Assembly (NCBI GenBank): GCA_021151825.1
Contig: JAGKWQ010000018.1
Location: 62,001-126,000, forward strand
Direction of reading: 5' to 3'
Length of the DNA stretch: 64,000 nt
DNA from: Cellvibrionaceae bacterium
GTDB taxonomy: Bacteria; Pseudomonadota; Gammaproteobacteria; Pseudomonadales; Cellvibrionaceae
This document shows positions 55,258 to 63,934 of this stretch, in pieces (position 1 is the first letter of the stretch; each line of letters opens with the position of its first letter). The position numbers and the translations under genes are program-made. The notes beneath the pieces are model-generated. The model worked only from the letters and a program-made list of their open reading frames with translations. It did not search any database and was not told the origin of the DNA.

Positions 55258-55298
55258 CTCTAATCACTATGATTAATAATTAATCATAGTGATTAGAG
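55258..55298. promoter_or_regulatory. perfect palindromic operator of the toxin-antitoxin operon
   Basis: Arms CTCTAATCACTATGATTA (55258-55275) and its exact reverse complement (55281-55298), with a 5-nt centre. It ends 8 bp before the antitoxin ATG at 55307 and overlaps its ribosome site. Long AT-rich palindromes here are typical binding sites of RHH antitoxins that repress their own operon. Confidence 0.9.
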
Positions 55299-55306
55299 GG
55301 CATTAT

Positions 55307-55576
55307 ATGGCCACCACGGATACCAAAGTAATAACCGCCCATGTATCTCTGCCAATGGCGGAGAAAATTGATGAGTTAGCTACCCGTTTGGAGCGATCCC
55401 GGGGTTGGATTATCAAGCAAGCGTTGGCTGCCTGGATTGATCAGGAGGAAGAGCGGAGCCGCTTGACTCGTGAAGCGCTTGAGGATGTTGATCATGGACG
55501 AATAGTTGATCATCAATCTGTACTTGCCTGGGCTGAAAGTTTGAGCACGGATAAACCTTTACCGGTACCCAAATAA
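55307..55576 (+). CDS. RHH (CopG/ParD-like) antitoxin
   Basis: 89 aa from ATG 55307 (AGAGGG upstream). Ribbon-helix-helix DNA-binding region: VITAHVSLPMAEKIDELATRLERSRGWIIKQALAAWIDQEE (about residues 8-48), followed by an acidic tail likely wrapping the toxin. The stop overlaps the toxin start by one base (TAATG). The long palindrome upstream would be its operator. Confidence 0.9.
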   Translation: MATTDTKVITAHVSLPMAEKIDELATRLERSRGWIIKQALAAWIDQEEERSRLTREALEDVDHGRIVDHQSVLAWAESLSTDKPLPVPK

Positions 55577-55851
55577 TGCAAATCGAATGGACAAGCAACG
55601 CGCTTATGGATTTAGCGAGGCTTTATGATTTTCTTGCCCCTTTAAACCAGATTGCAGCGGCCCGGTTTATCCAAAACCTCACCAAAGCGCCAAACAAGCT
55701 TCTCACCAATCCGCGAATTGGTGAAAAACTGGATGAGTTTTTACCACACGAAGTGCGTCGTATTTTAATTGGCAAATATGAAATGCGTTATGAAATTCGC
55801 GGGGAAACTATTTATCTTCTGCGTGTTTGGCATACACGTGAAGAGCGATGA
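55576..55851 (+). CDS. RelE/ParE-family toxin
   Basis: 91 aa, ATG 55576. ParE/RelE fold signs: IEWTSNALMDLARLYDFLAPLN, GEKLDEFLPHEVRRILIGKYEMRYEIRGETIYLLRVWHTREER. The final RVWHTRE strand is the typical end of ParE-type toxins. ParE members inhibit gyrase, RelE members cut mRNA; sequence alone does not decide. Translation-coupled to the antitoxin. Confidence 0.92.
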   Translation: MQIEWTSNALMDLARLYDFLAPLNQIAAARFIQNLTKAPNKLLTNPRIGEKLDEFLPHEVRRILIGKYEMRYEIRGETIYLLRVWHTREER

Positions 55852-55857
55852 TTACAT

Positions 55858-57267
55858 TTAAAATCCGCTAATCAATCGCCCCAACACCGCCATCGCATCA
55901 TCAACTTCTTTATCCCATGGATAACCATAATTCAACCGAATGCAATTGCGGAAGCGACGTGTGGCGGAAAAAATCGGGCCGGGGGCGATGCTGATTCCCT
56001 GGGCTAGAGCCATCGAAAATAATTGCAAACTATCAACTTGTTCGGGTAATTCCACCCACAAAAAATAGCCGCCGTTGGGGCGGGTTACACGCGTGTTTTT
56101 GGGAAAGTATTTAGCGATGGCATTGAGCATTAATTGTTGTTGGTGTTCGAGTGTTTCGCGCAATTTTCGTAAGTGGCGATCGTAGCCGCCTTGCTGTAAA
56201 TAATCGGCCAGAGCTGCTTGTGCTGGAATCGAAGGAGAAATGGTAGTCATCAATTTCAAACGATGGATTTGCTCCGCGTAACGCCCTGCCGCTACCCAAC
56301 CCACGCGATAACCCGGTGCGAGGTTTTTGGAAAAGGAGCCACAATGCATTACTAAACCGGAGCGATCAAAATGCTTGATTGGTTTGTGCGGTGTCAGGCC
56401 AAAATACAATTCGGAATAAACATCATCTTCAATTAATGGCACTTGATGGCGATGCAATAAATCGTAGAGCTGCTGTTTCTTTTCATCGCTCATGGAAGCG
56501 CCGAGCGGATTGTGAAAACTGCTCATCAACCAGCAGGCTTTAATGGGCAAACGCTGCAAACTTTCTTCGAGTGTTTGCAAGTGAATACCATCGCGCGGAT
56601 GCACTGGAATTTCTACCGCTTTTAATTGTAAACGTTCAAGAATTTGTAGTGCGGCATAAAATGTAGGTGTTTCAATCGCAACCAGATCACCTGGTTTAGT
56701 GACGACTTGCATACACAAATTTAATGCTTCCAATGCGCCGTTGGTAATGACTAATTCTTCCGGCGCGTGCATCACACCATTAACGCGATAACGCAATGCG
56801 ATCTGGCGGCGTAGTTGTGGATTGCCGCTGGTGATGTCGGCGAGAATTGATTTTGCCGGCATTTGCTGCAGGCTTTTACTCATGGAACGAGCGAGGCGCG
56901 CAAGCGGAAATAAATCAGGGCTGGGAAATGCAGAACCGAGTGGAATCGTGTCCGGATCTTTAATCGATCCTAATACGGAAAACACCAATTCGCTCACATC
57001 GACGGGTGTGGTTTCCGCAATTCGCGGACTCATTTCCGGTTCGGCAAGGGCATTTTTTGCTTGCGTGCAAACAAAATAACCCGAGCGTGGGCGTGCCTGG
57101 ATCAGGCCGCGGCTTTCCAATAAATAATACGCTTCGAATACGGTTGCCGGGCTTACATTATACGTGCGGCTTGCTGTGCGCACCGACGGTACTTTTTCGT
57201 TCGGTGCGAGCACGCCGCTACGAATTAATTCGGCGATTTCGTCGGCCAGCTTTTCATATAATTTCAT
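55858..57267 (-). CDS. MocR-type GntR/aminotransferase regulator
   Basis: 469 aa, ATG at 57267. GntR winged helix at about residues 1-70 (YEKLADEIAELIRSGVLAPNEKVPSVRTASRTYNVSPATVFEAYYLLESRGLIQARPRSGYFV). Fold-type I aminotransferase domain at about 110-465 with the PLP lysine in CGSFSKNLAPGYRVGW. MocR regulators bind PLP adducts as effectors. It lies 26 bp downstream of ccoG on the same strand. Target unknown; it could act on PLP or amino-acid genes elsewhere. Confidence 0.93.
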   Translation of the reverse strand: MKLYEKLADEIAELIRSGVLAPNEKVPSVRTASRTYNVSPATVFEAYYLLESRGLIQARPRSGYFVCTQAKNALAEPEMSPRIAETTPVDVSELVFSVLGSIKDPDTIPLGSAFPSPDLFPLARLARSMSKSLQQMPAKSILADITSGNPQLRRQIALRYRVNGVMHAPEELVITNGALEALNLCMQVVTKPGDLVAIETPTFYAALQILERLQLKAVEIPVHPRDGIHLQTLEESLQRLPIKACWLMSSFHNPLGASMSDEKKQQLYDLLHRHQVPLIEDDVYSELYFGLTPHKPIKHFDRSGLVMHCGSFSKNLAPGYRVGWVAAGRYAEQIHRLKLMTTISPSIPAQAALADYLQQGGYDRHLRKLRETLEHQQQLMLNAIAKYFPKNTRVTRPNGGYFLWVELPEQVDSLQLFSMALAQGISIAPGPIFSATRRFRNCIRLNYGYPWDKEVDDAMAVLGRLISGF

Positions 57268-57293
57268 CTCAGCTTAAAGAAACCCCATAAAAA

Positions 57294-58730
57294 TTATTGC
57301 GCCGGATACATAAAGTTAGCCGCTTCGTGAGTGACCAGATTGGGCGCTGAGCTGTTTACCAATTCGAAATCAAAATGAATCATACCGGCTTCTTTGGTTG
57401 GTAAAGGTTTCATTTTTACGGTGACAGGAAAATCGTACACTTCACCGGCCGCGAGCGTGAACTGGTAAGTACGTGAGAGCAATAAACCTTCCGCATTATG
57501 CAATTGCAAATTGTACTGCGCAGGCTGCTGGGTTTTATTGGTGATTTTCATGCGATACACATTCATTACATCACCTTCGCTGGTGTAGCGATAAAGCACG
57601 CTGCGATCTTTCACCACACTCATATCCACCAGCTCACGTGAATTAAGCGATACGACTAATGCGGCAAACATAATTGCGATGAGTGCACCATAACCAAATA
57701 AACGCGGACGCAATATTTTTTCCGGCTCACCGGCGAGTGCGGCTTCCGAAGTATAACTGACCAGACCACGGTCATAACCCATTTTATCCATTACATCATC
57801 GCAGGCATCAATGCACGCGGCGCAACCGATGCAATCCATTTGCAAACCATCGCGAATATCAATGCCAGTCGGGCACACTTGCACGCACATATAACAATCG
57901 ATGCAATCGCCAAGGCCGAGCGCTTTGTGATCATCGGTTTTTTTGCGCGAGCCACGCGCATCGCCACGGGCGGCATCGTAGGCGATAACCATGGTGTTGC
58001 GGTCAAACATCACGCTTTGGAAACGCGCGTAAGGGCACATATGCAAACACACTTTTTCGCGTACCCATCCGGCATTCATATACGTGAGTGATGCGACTAT
58101 GCCGACCCAGATTGCACTGCTACTGAACCATTCGAAGTGCGCGAGGTTTTGTACCAGTTCGCGCACGGGTACAAAGTAACCGACAAAGGCGATGCCAGTG
58201 GCGACGCTCATTAGCAGCCATAAAAAATGTTTGCTGCTACGTTTAAACAATTTGGAAACCGTAAATTCTGCATTTTGCAATTTCATGCGTTGGTTGCGAT
58301 CACCTTCGGTGATTTTTTCGGCCCAGATAAACGCCCAGGTCCACACACTTTGCGGGCAGGTGTAACCGCACCAGACACGGCCGGCTACCATGGTCACAGC
58401 GAAAAGCAGGAGTGCGCCGATAATCATCACAAACGACAGCAGCATAAAATCCTGCGGCCAGAAGGTAGTGCCGAAGACATGGAACTGGCGCGTGTCCAGA
58501 TCCCACAATATCGCTTGATGGCCGTTCCAGTTAATCCAGGAGGTACCGAAAAATAACAACGCCAGAAAACCCGCGCCCAGCAATCGCAAGTTGCGGAAGC
58601 GGCCGGTGAAACTACGGGTGAAAATCTTGCCTTCGTGTAAGGTTTTGCTGGCCGAGCCGTTATTGGTTGGTGGGGTATTGGCTGGCAGGTTTTTAGTGGG
58701 GATCAAAACTTGGGCTTGTGAATCGCTCAT
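57294..58730 (-). CDS. ccoG: cytochrome c oxidase accessory protein CcoG (FixG/RdxA)
   Basis: 478 aa from ATG 58730 (GAGG 6 nt upstream). Several membrane spans and a ferredoxin-like [4Fe-4S] region: CIDCYMCVQVCPTGIDIRDG and CIGCAACIDACDDVMD (about residues 265-310), preceded by GRVWCGYTCPQSVW. The C-terminal Ig-like periplasmic domain ends near residue 475. CcoG helps copper reduction for cbb3-type oxidase assembly. Here no ccoNOPQ is visible, so it is separate from the oxidase genes. Confidence 0.95.
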   Translation of the reverse strand: MSDSQAQVLIPTKNLPANTPPTNNGSASKTLHEGKIFTRSFTGRFRNLRLLGAGFLALLFFGTSWINWNGHQAILWDLDTRQFHVFGTTFWPQDFMLLSFVMIIGALLLFAVTMVAGRVWCGYTCPQSVWTWAFIWAEKITEGDRNQRMKLQNAEFTVSKLFKRSSKHFLWLLMSVATGIAFVGYFVPVRELVQNLAHFEWFSSSAIWVGIVASLTYMNAGWVREKVCLHMCPYARFQSVMFDRNTMVIAYDAARGDARGSRKKTDDHKALGLGDCIDCYMCVQVCPTGIDIRDGLQMDCIGCAACIDACDDVMDKMGYDRGLVSYTSEAALAGEPEKILRPRLFGYGALIAIMFAALVVSLNSRELVDMSVVKDRSVLYRYTSEGDVMNVYRMKITNKTQQPAQYNLQLHNAEGLLLSRTYQFTLAAGEVYDFPVTVKMKPLPTKEAGMIHFDFELVNSSAPNLVTHEAANFMYPAQ

Positions 58731-58888
58731 AGGGGACCTCATTCACAATGGAACACTTTATTAACACGGCTGTAACTGCTGCTACTATGCGCGCTAATCT
58801 GTACTGAAAACAGATTCAGATAATTTAAAAAAAACCATATCAGATGAGAATGCCCCCAGTAATTGAGAGCCATTCGCAGCAACATCAG

Positions 58889-60106
58889 CTAAAGCTCGGC
58901 ATGAGGGCCAAATACTTCGTAATGGATTCGTTCACCGGCCACACCCAGATCCAGCAACTGGTCTTTGGCGAACTTCATAAACCCGCTCGGCCCACACAGG
59001 TAAAAGTTGCCATCCGTTACCGGTAAGGTCGCCTTTAACGGTGCCAATTCCATCAACCCATGGAAGCTGCCTTCGTTGTGTGTTTTGGAATACCAGGTAA
59101 AACTTTTCAATACCGGCAATTGCCCTTCAAGTTCGCGGATGCGCCCGGCGAAGGAATGTTGTTGCGGGGTTTCGCAGGCGTGGAGGAAATACAGTGGGTT
59201 TGCATTGTGCTTGGCGACAGTGGTTTGGGCTGCAAGGGTTTCCAGCATGGATATCAGCGGTGTTATACCCACGCCCGCTGAAATAAATACGTTGGGTGTG
59301 TGAGTGGATTTCAGGAAAAAATCGCCCGCTGGCGGCATTACCTGAATGTGGTCACCGGGGTGGATGGCGTCCTGCAAATAATTGGAAACCATGCCCGGTT
59401 GCACTCCGCTTTCGCGCTTCACACTGATTCGATAGTCACTGCCGTTGCTTTTATCGGAGAGCGAATATTGGCGTATCTCCCAATAATCCGCACCTTCAGG
59501 TTTAACGCGCACAGCCAGGTATTGGCCGGGTTGATAATCCAGCACCGGGCCGTCATCCACCGGAGCCAATACAAAGCTGGTCACCAGATCAGATTCGGCA
59601 GTTTTCGCTTTCACTACAAAATCGCGCGGGCCGTTCCAGCCGCCTTTTTGCGCTTTTGAGTTTGCGTAAATATTGCTCTCGCGGCCGATAAAAATACTTG
59701 CCAGAAAGCCATAGGCTTCAGTCCATGCTGCTTCCACTGCCGGGGTAAACGCATCCGGAGCCAGCTCGCGCAGGGTTTCAATCAGGTGATGGCCGACGAT
59801 GCCGTAATGATGGGGCTGGACATTCAGGCTGGTATGTTTCTGGGCGATACGCTCCACCGCTACGGCCAGCACCTCCGGTGTTTCAATATTTTTAGCGTAA
59901 GCGGCAATCGCACTGAACAAGGCAAACTGCTGGCGACCGGAGCGTTGGTTGCTCATGTTGAAGATGTCTTTCAACTCCGGGTTATGGCGGAACATGCGCT
60001 CGTAAAAATGCGCAGTGATGGCGGTGCCGGCGTTTTCGAGCAGCGGGATAGTGGATTTAACAATAGCGATGGTGTGGGCGGATAAGAGGGGTTGGGCAGA
60101 TGACAT
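58889..60106 (-). CDS. hmp: flavohemoprotein nitric oxide dioxygenase
   Basis: 405 aa from ATG 60106 (AAGGAG 6 nt upstream). Globin domain (about 1-140; proximal His in VQPHHYGIVGHHLIETL), FAD-binding domain (about 150-255; YQPGQYLAVRV, IRQYSLSDKSNGSDYRISVKRE), NAD-binding domain (about 260-400; FISAGVGITPLISMLE, YLCGPSGFMKFAKDQL). It oxidises NO to nitrate with O2 and NAD(P)H. Downstream of a small membrane gene in one unit; controlled by NorR from the divergent gene. Confidence 0.96.
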   Translation of the reverse strand: MSSAQPLLSAHTIAIVKSTIPLLENAGTAITAHFYERMFRHNPELKDIFNMSNQRSGRQQFALFSAIAAYAKNIETPEVLAVAVERIAQKHTSLNVQPHHYGIVGHHLIETLRELAPDAFTPAVEAAWTEAYGFLASIFIGRESNIYANSKAQKGGWNGPRDFVVKAKTAESDLVTSFVLAPVDDGPVLDYQPGQYLAVRVKPEGADYWEIRQYSLSDKSNGSDYRISVKRESGVQPGMVSNYLQDAIHPGDHIQVMPPAGDFFLKSTHTPNVFISAGVGITPLISMLETLAAQTTVAKHNANPLYFLHACETPQQHSFAGRIRELEGQLPVLKSFTWYSKTHNEGSFHGLMELAPLKATLPVTDGNFYLCGPSGFMKFAKDQLLDLGVAGERIHYEVFGPHAEL

Positions 60107-60134
60107 AATGGGCTCCTTGGCCTGATAGAAAAGA

Positions 60135-60407
60135 TTAACCAACAGGTAGATGCAGGGCTTGTTGGGCGATACAACGCAGCAGATAGGCGAGTTTCAGCAT
60201 GACCGCACTCAGGATCATGGTGGCGTGGCCGAAGATCTGGGCTTCCAGTGAAAACCAGCTGGCGTAGGGGTAGCACACCAGGACTGTCAGCAGCAGCACG
60301 ACGGCTGACATCAACAGGCTGCGGTTGGCCAGGCTGAGCAAAGGGCGGCCATTCAGTTCATGGTCGAGATGATCGGATGGGCAGTGGGCAATCAGTGGCT
60401 GTGACAT
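60135..60407 (-). CDS. small membrane protein in the NorR/hmp unit
   Basis: 90 aa from ATG 60407 (GGAG 6 nt upstream; an ATG at 60410 is also in frame). Two hydrophobic spans (SLLMSAVVLLLTVLVCYPYASWF and QIFGHATMILSAVMLKLAYLLRCIA) with a His-containing N-terminus (HCPSDHLDHE). It lies 28 bp upstream of hmp, directly after the sigma-54 promoter. Function unknown; co-expression suggests a part in NO defence. Confidence 0.75.
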   Translation of the reverse strand: MSQPLIAHCPSDHLDHELNGRPLLSLANRSLLMSAVVLLLTVLVCYPYASWFSLEAQIFGHATMILSAVMLKLAYLLRCIAQQALHLPVG

Positions 60408-60450
60408 CATAGGCTCCGGGCAAAAGTGGTTTAATCCATAACCCGGTTAT

Positions 60451-60466
60451 TGCAGTAACGATGCCA
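60451..60466 (-). promoter_or_regulatory. sigma-54 promoter for hmp unit
   Basis: Minus strand TGGCATCGTTACTGCA: GG and GC are 10 nt apart, as in TGGCAC-N5-TTGC (-24/-12). The -12 element has CTGC in place of TTGC. It lies about 44 bp upstream of the small membrane gene's start. Confidence 0.75.
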
Positions 60467-60516
60467 TCTTTAAAATTTTATAAATATCAATAAGTTATGA
60501 GTTTTTCATGTTGTTA

Positions 60517-60563
60517 ATAAGAGTCATATTGACTCAATTATTTTGTGTCAATATGACTCTTAT
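60517..60563. promoter_or_regulatory. paired NorR-binding sites
   Basis: A 17-bp sequence ATAAGAGTCATATTGAC (60517-60533) and its exact reverse complement (60547-60563), 13 nt apart. Each contains a GT-N7-AC core (GTCATATTGAC and GTCAATATGAC), the known NorR enhancer motif. They lie 50-100 bp from the sigma-54 promoter and between the divergent norR and hmp units. Confidence 0.85.
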
Positions 60564-60661
60564 GTTGTGTTTTGACTTCATCCTTGTCACAGAATCCCCT
60601 AGACTCCAGCTAGATGAATGATCTCTTTGATAAAGGGGATAGCACGGGCGTGGAGGTTGGT

Positions 60662-62248
60662 ATGACAGAGGTGAATTCCACCTTGTTGATTGAAGTGGCG
60701 CTGGATTTGGCCAACAGCATTGGCAATGAAGATCGCTTCGACCGGCTGCTAACCAGCATCCGCAAGGCGATTAGCTGTGATGCAGTGGCACTGCTAGCAC
60801 TCAGGGAGCAACTACTGACACCGCTGGCGATCCAGGGGTTGGTGCAGGATACGCTCGGCCGCCGCTTTCATCTGGCCGATCATCCGCGTCTGGCGGAAAT
60901 CTGCCACTCCAGCTCGCCCGTCCGGTTTGCGTCGGATTCCCCTCATCCGGATCCTTATGATGGCTTGCTACTGGCGCAGCCGGGCGATTTACCGGTGCAT
61001 GCCTGCATGGGGTTGCCGCTCTACTCCGATGGTCAATTGATCGGCATAGTCACGCTCGACAGCCTTACGCCCAATGTGTTCGAGAGCATTCCCGAGCGCA
61101 CACTGGAAGTGATCGCCGCTATGTCGGCGGCCAGTCTGAAAACGGCGATTCAACTCAGCCAACTGGAGCGTAACGCGCGCCACAACCAGGATCTGCTGCA
61201 GGATCTCACCCGTGAAGCGTTAAATCGGGATGGTGGCGAACTGCTTGGCCAAAGCCGTGCGATGCAGGCGTTAATAACCGATATAAACCTGGTCGCCAGT
61301 TCCGATTATGCGGTGCTTATCCAAGGTGAAACCGGTGTTGGCAAAGACCTGGTCGCGCGCAAGTTGCACCAGCTTTCTCATCGTAATAATGGTCCTTTAG
61401 TTCATATCAACTGCGCTTCGCTCCCGGAAACTCTCGCCGAAAGCGAACTGTTTGGTCACACCAAAGGCGCGTTTACCGGCGCGGATTCAGCGCGCGCGGG
61501 TAAATTCCAGCTCGCTGATGGTGGCACTTTATTTCTGGATGAGGTGGGCGAATTGCCGCTGGCAGTGCAAAGTAAATTGCTGCGCGCCTTGCAAAGTGGA
61601 GAAATCCAACCGGTCGGCCGCGACCGGATCGAGACAGTCAATGTACGGGTGCTGGCAGCGACCAATCGCAATTTGAAGCAGGAAGTCGAACAAGGAAATT
61701 TCCGCGCGGATCTTTACCATCGCTTGTCGGTTTACCCGATCTGGGTTCCGCCCTTGCGTGAACGTGAACGCGATGTGTTGTTACTCACCGGCTATTTTCT
61801 GGAAGTGACCGCACGCAAACTCGGCCTGCGCCAACTCAAACTGGCGCCGGCGAGCGAAGCGGCGCTGCTCGCTTATAACTGGCCGGGCAATGTGCGTGAG
61901 CTTGAGCATATGATCAGCCGTGCAGCACTCAAGGCCAAGGCGCAATCACCGCACAGTGGCCAGGGTATTTTGGCGTTGAGTCCGATACATTTGGATTTGG
62001 CTGACGTACCTGTGCAACAGCTGCCTTCATCTATTACTACTGTTGTCGCCGGGTCAGATCAAACGCTTCCCGATCAATCATTGAAAGACGCAACAGCAAA
62101 CTTGCAGCGGCAATTAATTATCCAGGCACTGGAAACCAGCGCAGGAAATTGGACCCAGGCGGCGAAAATTTTGGAATTGGACCGGGCCAACCTCGCCCGT
62201 CTGGCGAAGCGTTTGGGAGTGAGGTTGGAGAAAAAGTTGACTAGCTGA
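60662..62248 (+). CDS. norR: nitric-oxide-sensing sigma-54 activator NorR
   Basis: 528 aa from ATG 60662 (GGAGG 6 nt upstream; ATG 60614 would add 16 residues). GAF domain (about 1-160) with the NorR-type iron ligands region (HLADHPRLAEI; DPYDGLL; VHACMGLPLY). AAA+ domain (about 185-420): GETGVGKD Walker A, GAFTGA, and GGTLFLDEVGEL Walker B. C-terminal Fis-type helix-turn-helix (GNWTQAAKILELDRANLARLAKRLGV). NO binds the GAF iron and frees the AAA+ domain. All key motifs are intact. Confidence 0.95.
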   Translation: MTEVNSTLLIEVALDLANSIGNEDRFDRLLTSIRKAISCDAVALLALREQLLTPLAIQGLVQDTLGRRFHLADHPRLAEICHSSSPVRFASDSPHPDPYDGLLLAQPGDLPVHACMGLPLYSDGQLIGIVTLDSLTPNVFESIPERTLEVIAAMSAASLKTAIQLSQLERNARHNQDLLQDLTREALNRDGGELLGQSRAMQALITDINLVASSDYAVLIQGETGVGKDLVARKLHQLSHRNNGPLVHINCASLPETLAESELFGHTKGAFTGADSARAGKFQLADGGTLFLDEVGELPLAVQSKLLRALQSGEIQPVGRDRIETVNVRVLAATNRNLKQEVEQGNFRADLYHRLSVYPIWVPPLRERERDVLLLTGYFLEVTARKLGLRQLKLAPASEAALLAYNWPGNVRELEHMISRAALKAKAQSPHSGQGILALSPIHLDLADVPVQQLPSSITTVVAGSDQTLPDQSLKDATANLQRQLIIQALETSAGNWTQAAKILELDRANLARLAKRLGVRLEKKLTS

Positions 62249-62258
62249 ACCGCTCAGA

Positions 62259-62696
62259 TTAACGGCTCAGATTGGCGCGCAGCCGCTGGAGCTGATCGCG
62301 CAATTGATGAATTTCGCCCTCATCCGTGGCGCAGGCCATACCGATTTGAAGCGGAATTTCTTCTGCCTGCGCACGTAAAGCGCGGCCATTGGAAGTGAGG
62401 CCAATTTCCAATGTGCGCTCATTATCTACCTGTCGTTGCCGCTGCAATAAACCTTGGGCTTCCAGACGCTTGATCACCGGGGTTAATGCCCCGGAATCGA
62501 TATGCAATTGTTCAGCAATATCTTTCAGTGCTAAACCATCGCGCTCCCACAGGATACACATAACAAGGTATTGCGGGTAAGTAAGCCCTAACTTTTCGAG
62601 TAAAGGCTTATACAGCTTGGTCATCGCCAGCGAAGTGGAATACAGGGCGAAACAGAGTTGTTTGTCCAATTTCAGGCGATCAGCAAGGTTGCTCAT
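62259..62696 (-). CDS. ohrR: OhrR-type MarR regulator
   Basis: 145 aa from ATG 62696. Reactive Cys in LKLDKQLCFALYSTSLAM (residue about 15), the OhrR peroxide sensor. Winged helix: LTYPQYLVMCILWERDGLALKDIAEQLHIDSGALTPVIKRLEAQGLLQRQRQVDNERTLEIGLTSNG. It represses ohr until organic peroxide oxidises the Cys. Adjacent to ohr on the same strand, with two copies of a TTATCGCG-type motif just upstream, so probably autoregulated. Confidence 0.93.
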   Translation of the reverse strand: MSNLADRLKLDKQLCFALYSTSLAMTKLYKPLLEKLGLTYPQYLVMCILWERDGLALKDIAEQLHIDSGALTPVIKRLEAQGLLQRQRQVDNERTLEIGLTSNGRALRAQAEEIPLQIGMACATDEGEIHQLRDQLQRLRANLSR

Positions 62697-62716
62697 GATG
62701 GTTCTCAACGAGTTGT

Positions 62717-62803
62717 TATTAGCGCGATAACGGTTGATTTTTGTCGCATCAAATCCGCTTTGTGCTGAATCTGTTGCTGCAATCAATGTTATCGCGCTAA
62801 TTG
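62717..62803. promoter_or_regulatory. candidate OhrR operators upstream of ohrR
   Basis: Two inverted copies: TTATTAGCGCGATAAC (62717-62732; reads GTTATCGCGCTAATAA on the minus strand) and GTTATCGCGCTAATTG (62788-62803), flanking the ohrR promoter region. They match the box found upstream of ohr. Confidence 0.65.
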
Positions 62804-62813
62804 TCTGTCAAAA

Positions 62814-63230
62814 CTACACCAGTTGCAAACTCACCTGAATATTGCCGCGAGTTGCATTGGAGTAAGGACATACGATATGGGCTTTCTCGATTAACGATTG
62901 TGCAGTTTCTGCATCAACGCCGGGCAAGTTGATTTTCAATGTTGCTTCCAAACCGAAACCGGTTGGAATTTGGCCGATACCTACTTCGGCAGTCACGGTA
63001 GCATCGCTACTGATCGCAATTTTTTGTTGCCCGGCTACAAATTTCACTGCACTCAGAAAGCAGGCTGCATAACCGGCGGCGAAGAGCTGTTCAGGGTTAG
63101 TAGCGGCACGACCATCGCCACCTAATTCTTTTGGCAACGCCAGTTTCACATCCAATACGCCGTCAGCAGAAACGGCGCGGCCATCGCGACCAGAGTTAGC
63201 AGTTGCAGAGGTTCTGTATAAAACGTTCAT
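62814..63230 (-). CDS. ohr: organic hydroperoxide resistance protein Ohr (OsmC family)
   Basis: 138 aa, ATG at 63230. Ohr features: LYRTSATANSGRDGRAVS, the first redox Cys in LFAAGYAACFLSAV (about residue 57) and the second in AHIVCPYSNATRGNI (about 122). The dithiol reduces organic peroxides with lipoyl-linked thiols. Its upstream region holds two copies of the TTATCGCGATAA motif. Confidence 0.96.
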   Translation of the reverse strand: MNVLYRTSATANSGRDGRAVSADGVLDVKLALPKELGGDGRAATNPEQLFAAGYAACFLSAVKFVAGQQKIAISSDATVTAEVGIGQIPTGFGLEATLKINLPGVDAETAQSLIEKAHIVCPYSNATRGNIQVSLQLV

Positions 63231-63287
63231 GGTAAAGCTCCTGTTTAATTGATAACAATAAAGTTTAAAGAGTAAGTTAATGATTTT

Positions 63288-63400
63288 GCGATAATAGTTA
63301 TCGCGATAATTAATGGGGTAAAAAAATAGAAGTCCTCATCTTACTGTCCCGGAACTCTTGTAACCATTTCCGTGGAACTGAAATTAGATTATCGCGATAA
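63288..63400. promoter_or_regulatory. candidate OhrR operators upstream of ohr
   Basis: TTATCGCGATAA occurs at 63298-63309 (within GCGATAA-TAG-TTATCGC, 63288-63304) and again at 63389-63400. Both are perfect 12-bp palindromes, 60 and 160 bp upstream of the ohr start. Confidence 0.7.
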
Positions 63401-63478
63401 CTATTATTGTGCAAATATTTATTTGAGTAATTGTTAGATCATTTTTCTATTAAGTGATAGTTTTTCAGGCATAAAGGA

Positions 63479-63934
63479 TTAACAGGCATTTGCACAGGAT
63501 TTGTTTGCCGAGGCCGGCAAGCCAAAAATCCGGTCAAACGCCCAGGTAAAAACAAAGGTGTAGACCAGAAAAAATATCAACAAACCCAGGTCCATCAGCA
63601 GCGCTTGCCAAAAGCTCACGTCATACCACCACGCCACCAGCGGGATCAGGAATATTAATAATCCTCCTTCAAAACCGATGGCATGAAGGATGCGCACCGC
63701 CAGGCTACGGCCTTGTTGTTTACGGCTGGCTTCCCAGCGTTCGAACAGGCTGTTGAAAATCAGGTTCCAGATAATTGCTACAGCCGATGCAGCAATTGCC
63801 AGGCCCAACGATTCCGCAGCGCCGGCATTACTCATCATTTCCAGCAAAATTGCCGAAAGCACAATCGCGATGAATTCATACAGGCCGACATACACCACTT
63901 TGCGCTTTGCGCCTTGCATTCCTGTCAGTTGCAT
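63479..63934 (-). CDS. PACE-family efflux transporter
   Basis: 151 aa from ATG 63934 (GAGG 5 nt upstream; ATG 63949 is also in frame). Two repeats of the bacterial transmembrane pair domain: KRKVVYVGLYEFIAIVLSAILLE, then FNSLFERWEAS and HAIGFEGGLLIFLIPLVAWWYDVSFWQALLMDLGLLIFFLVYTFVFTWAFDRIFG. Four membrane spans. The family exports biocides such as chlorhexidine or polyamines. It stands alone at the window end. Confidence 0.9.
   Translation of the reverse strand: MQLTGMQGAKRKVVYVGLYEFIAIVLSAILLEMMSNAGAAESLGLAIAASAVAIIWNLIFNSLFERWEASRKQQGRSLAVRILHAIGFEGGLLIFLIPLVAWWYDVSFWQALLMDLGLLIFFLVYTFVFTWAFDRIFGLPASANKSCANAC

Noticed and set aside
58796..58816. Second LexA box upstream of ccoG (AATCTGT...ACAGATT)
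   Set aside because: The CTG...CAG spacing is 9, not 10, and the arms lack the TACTGTATA pattern; more likely a small hairpin.
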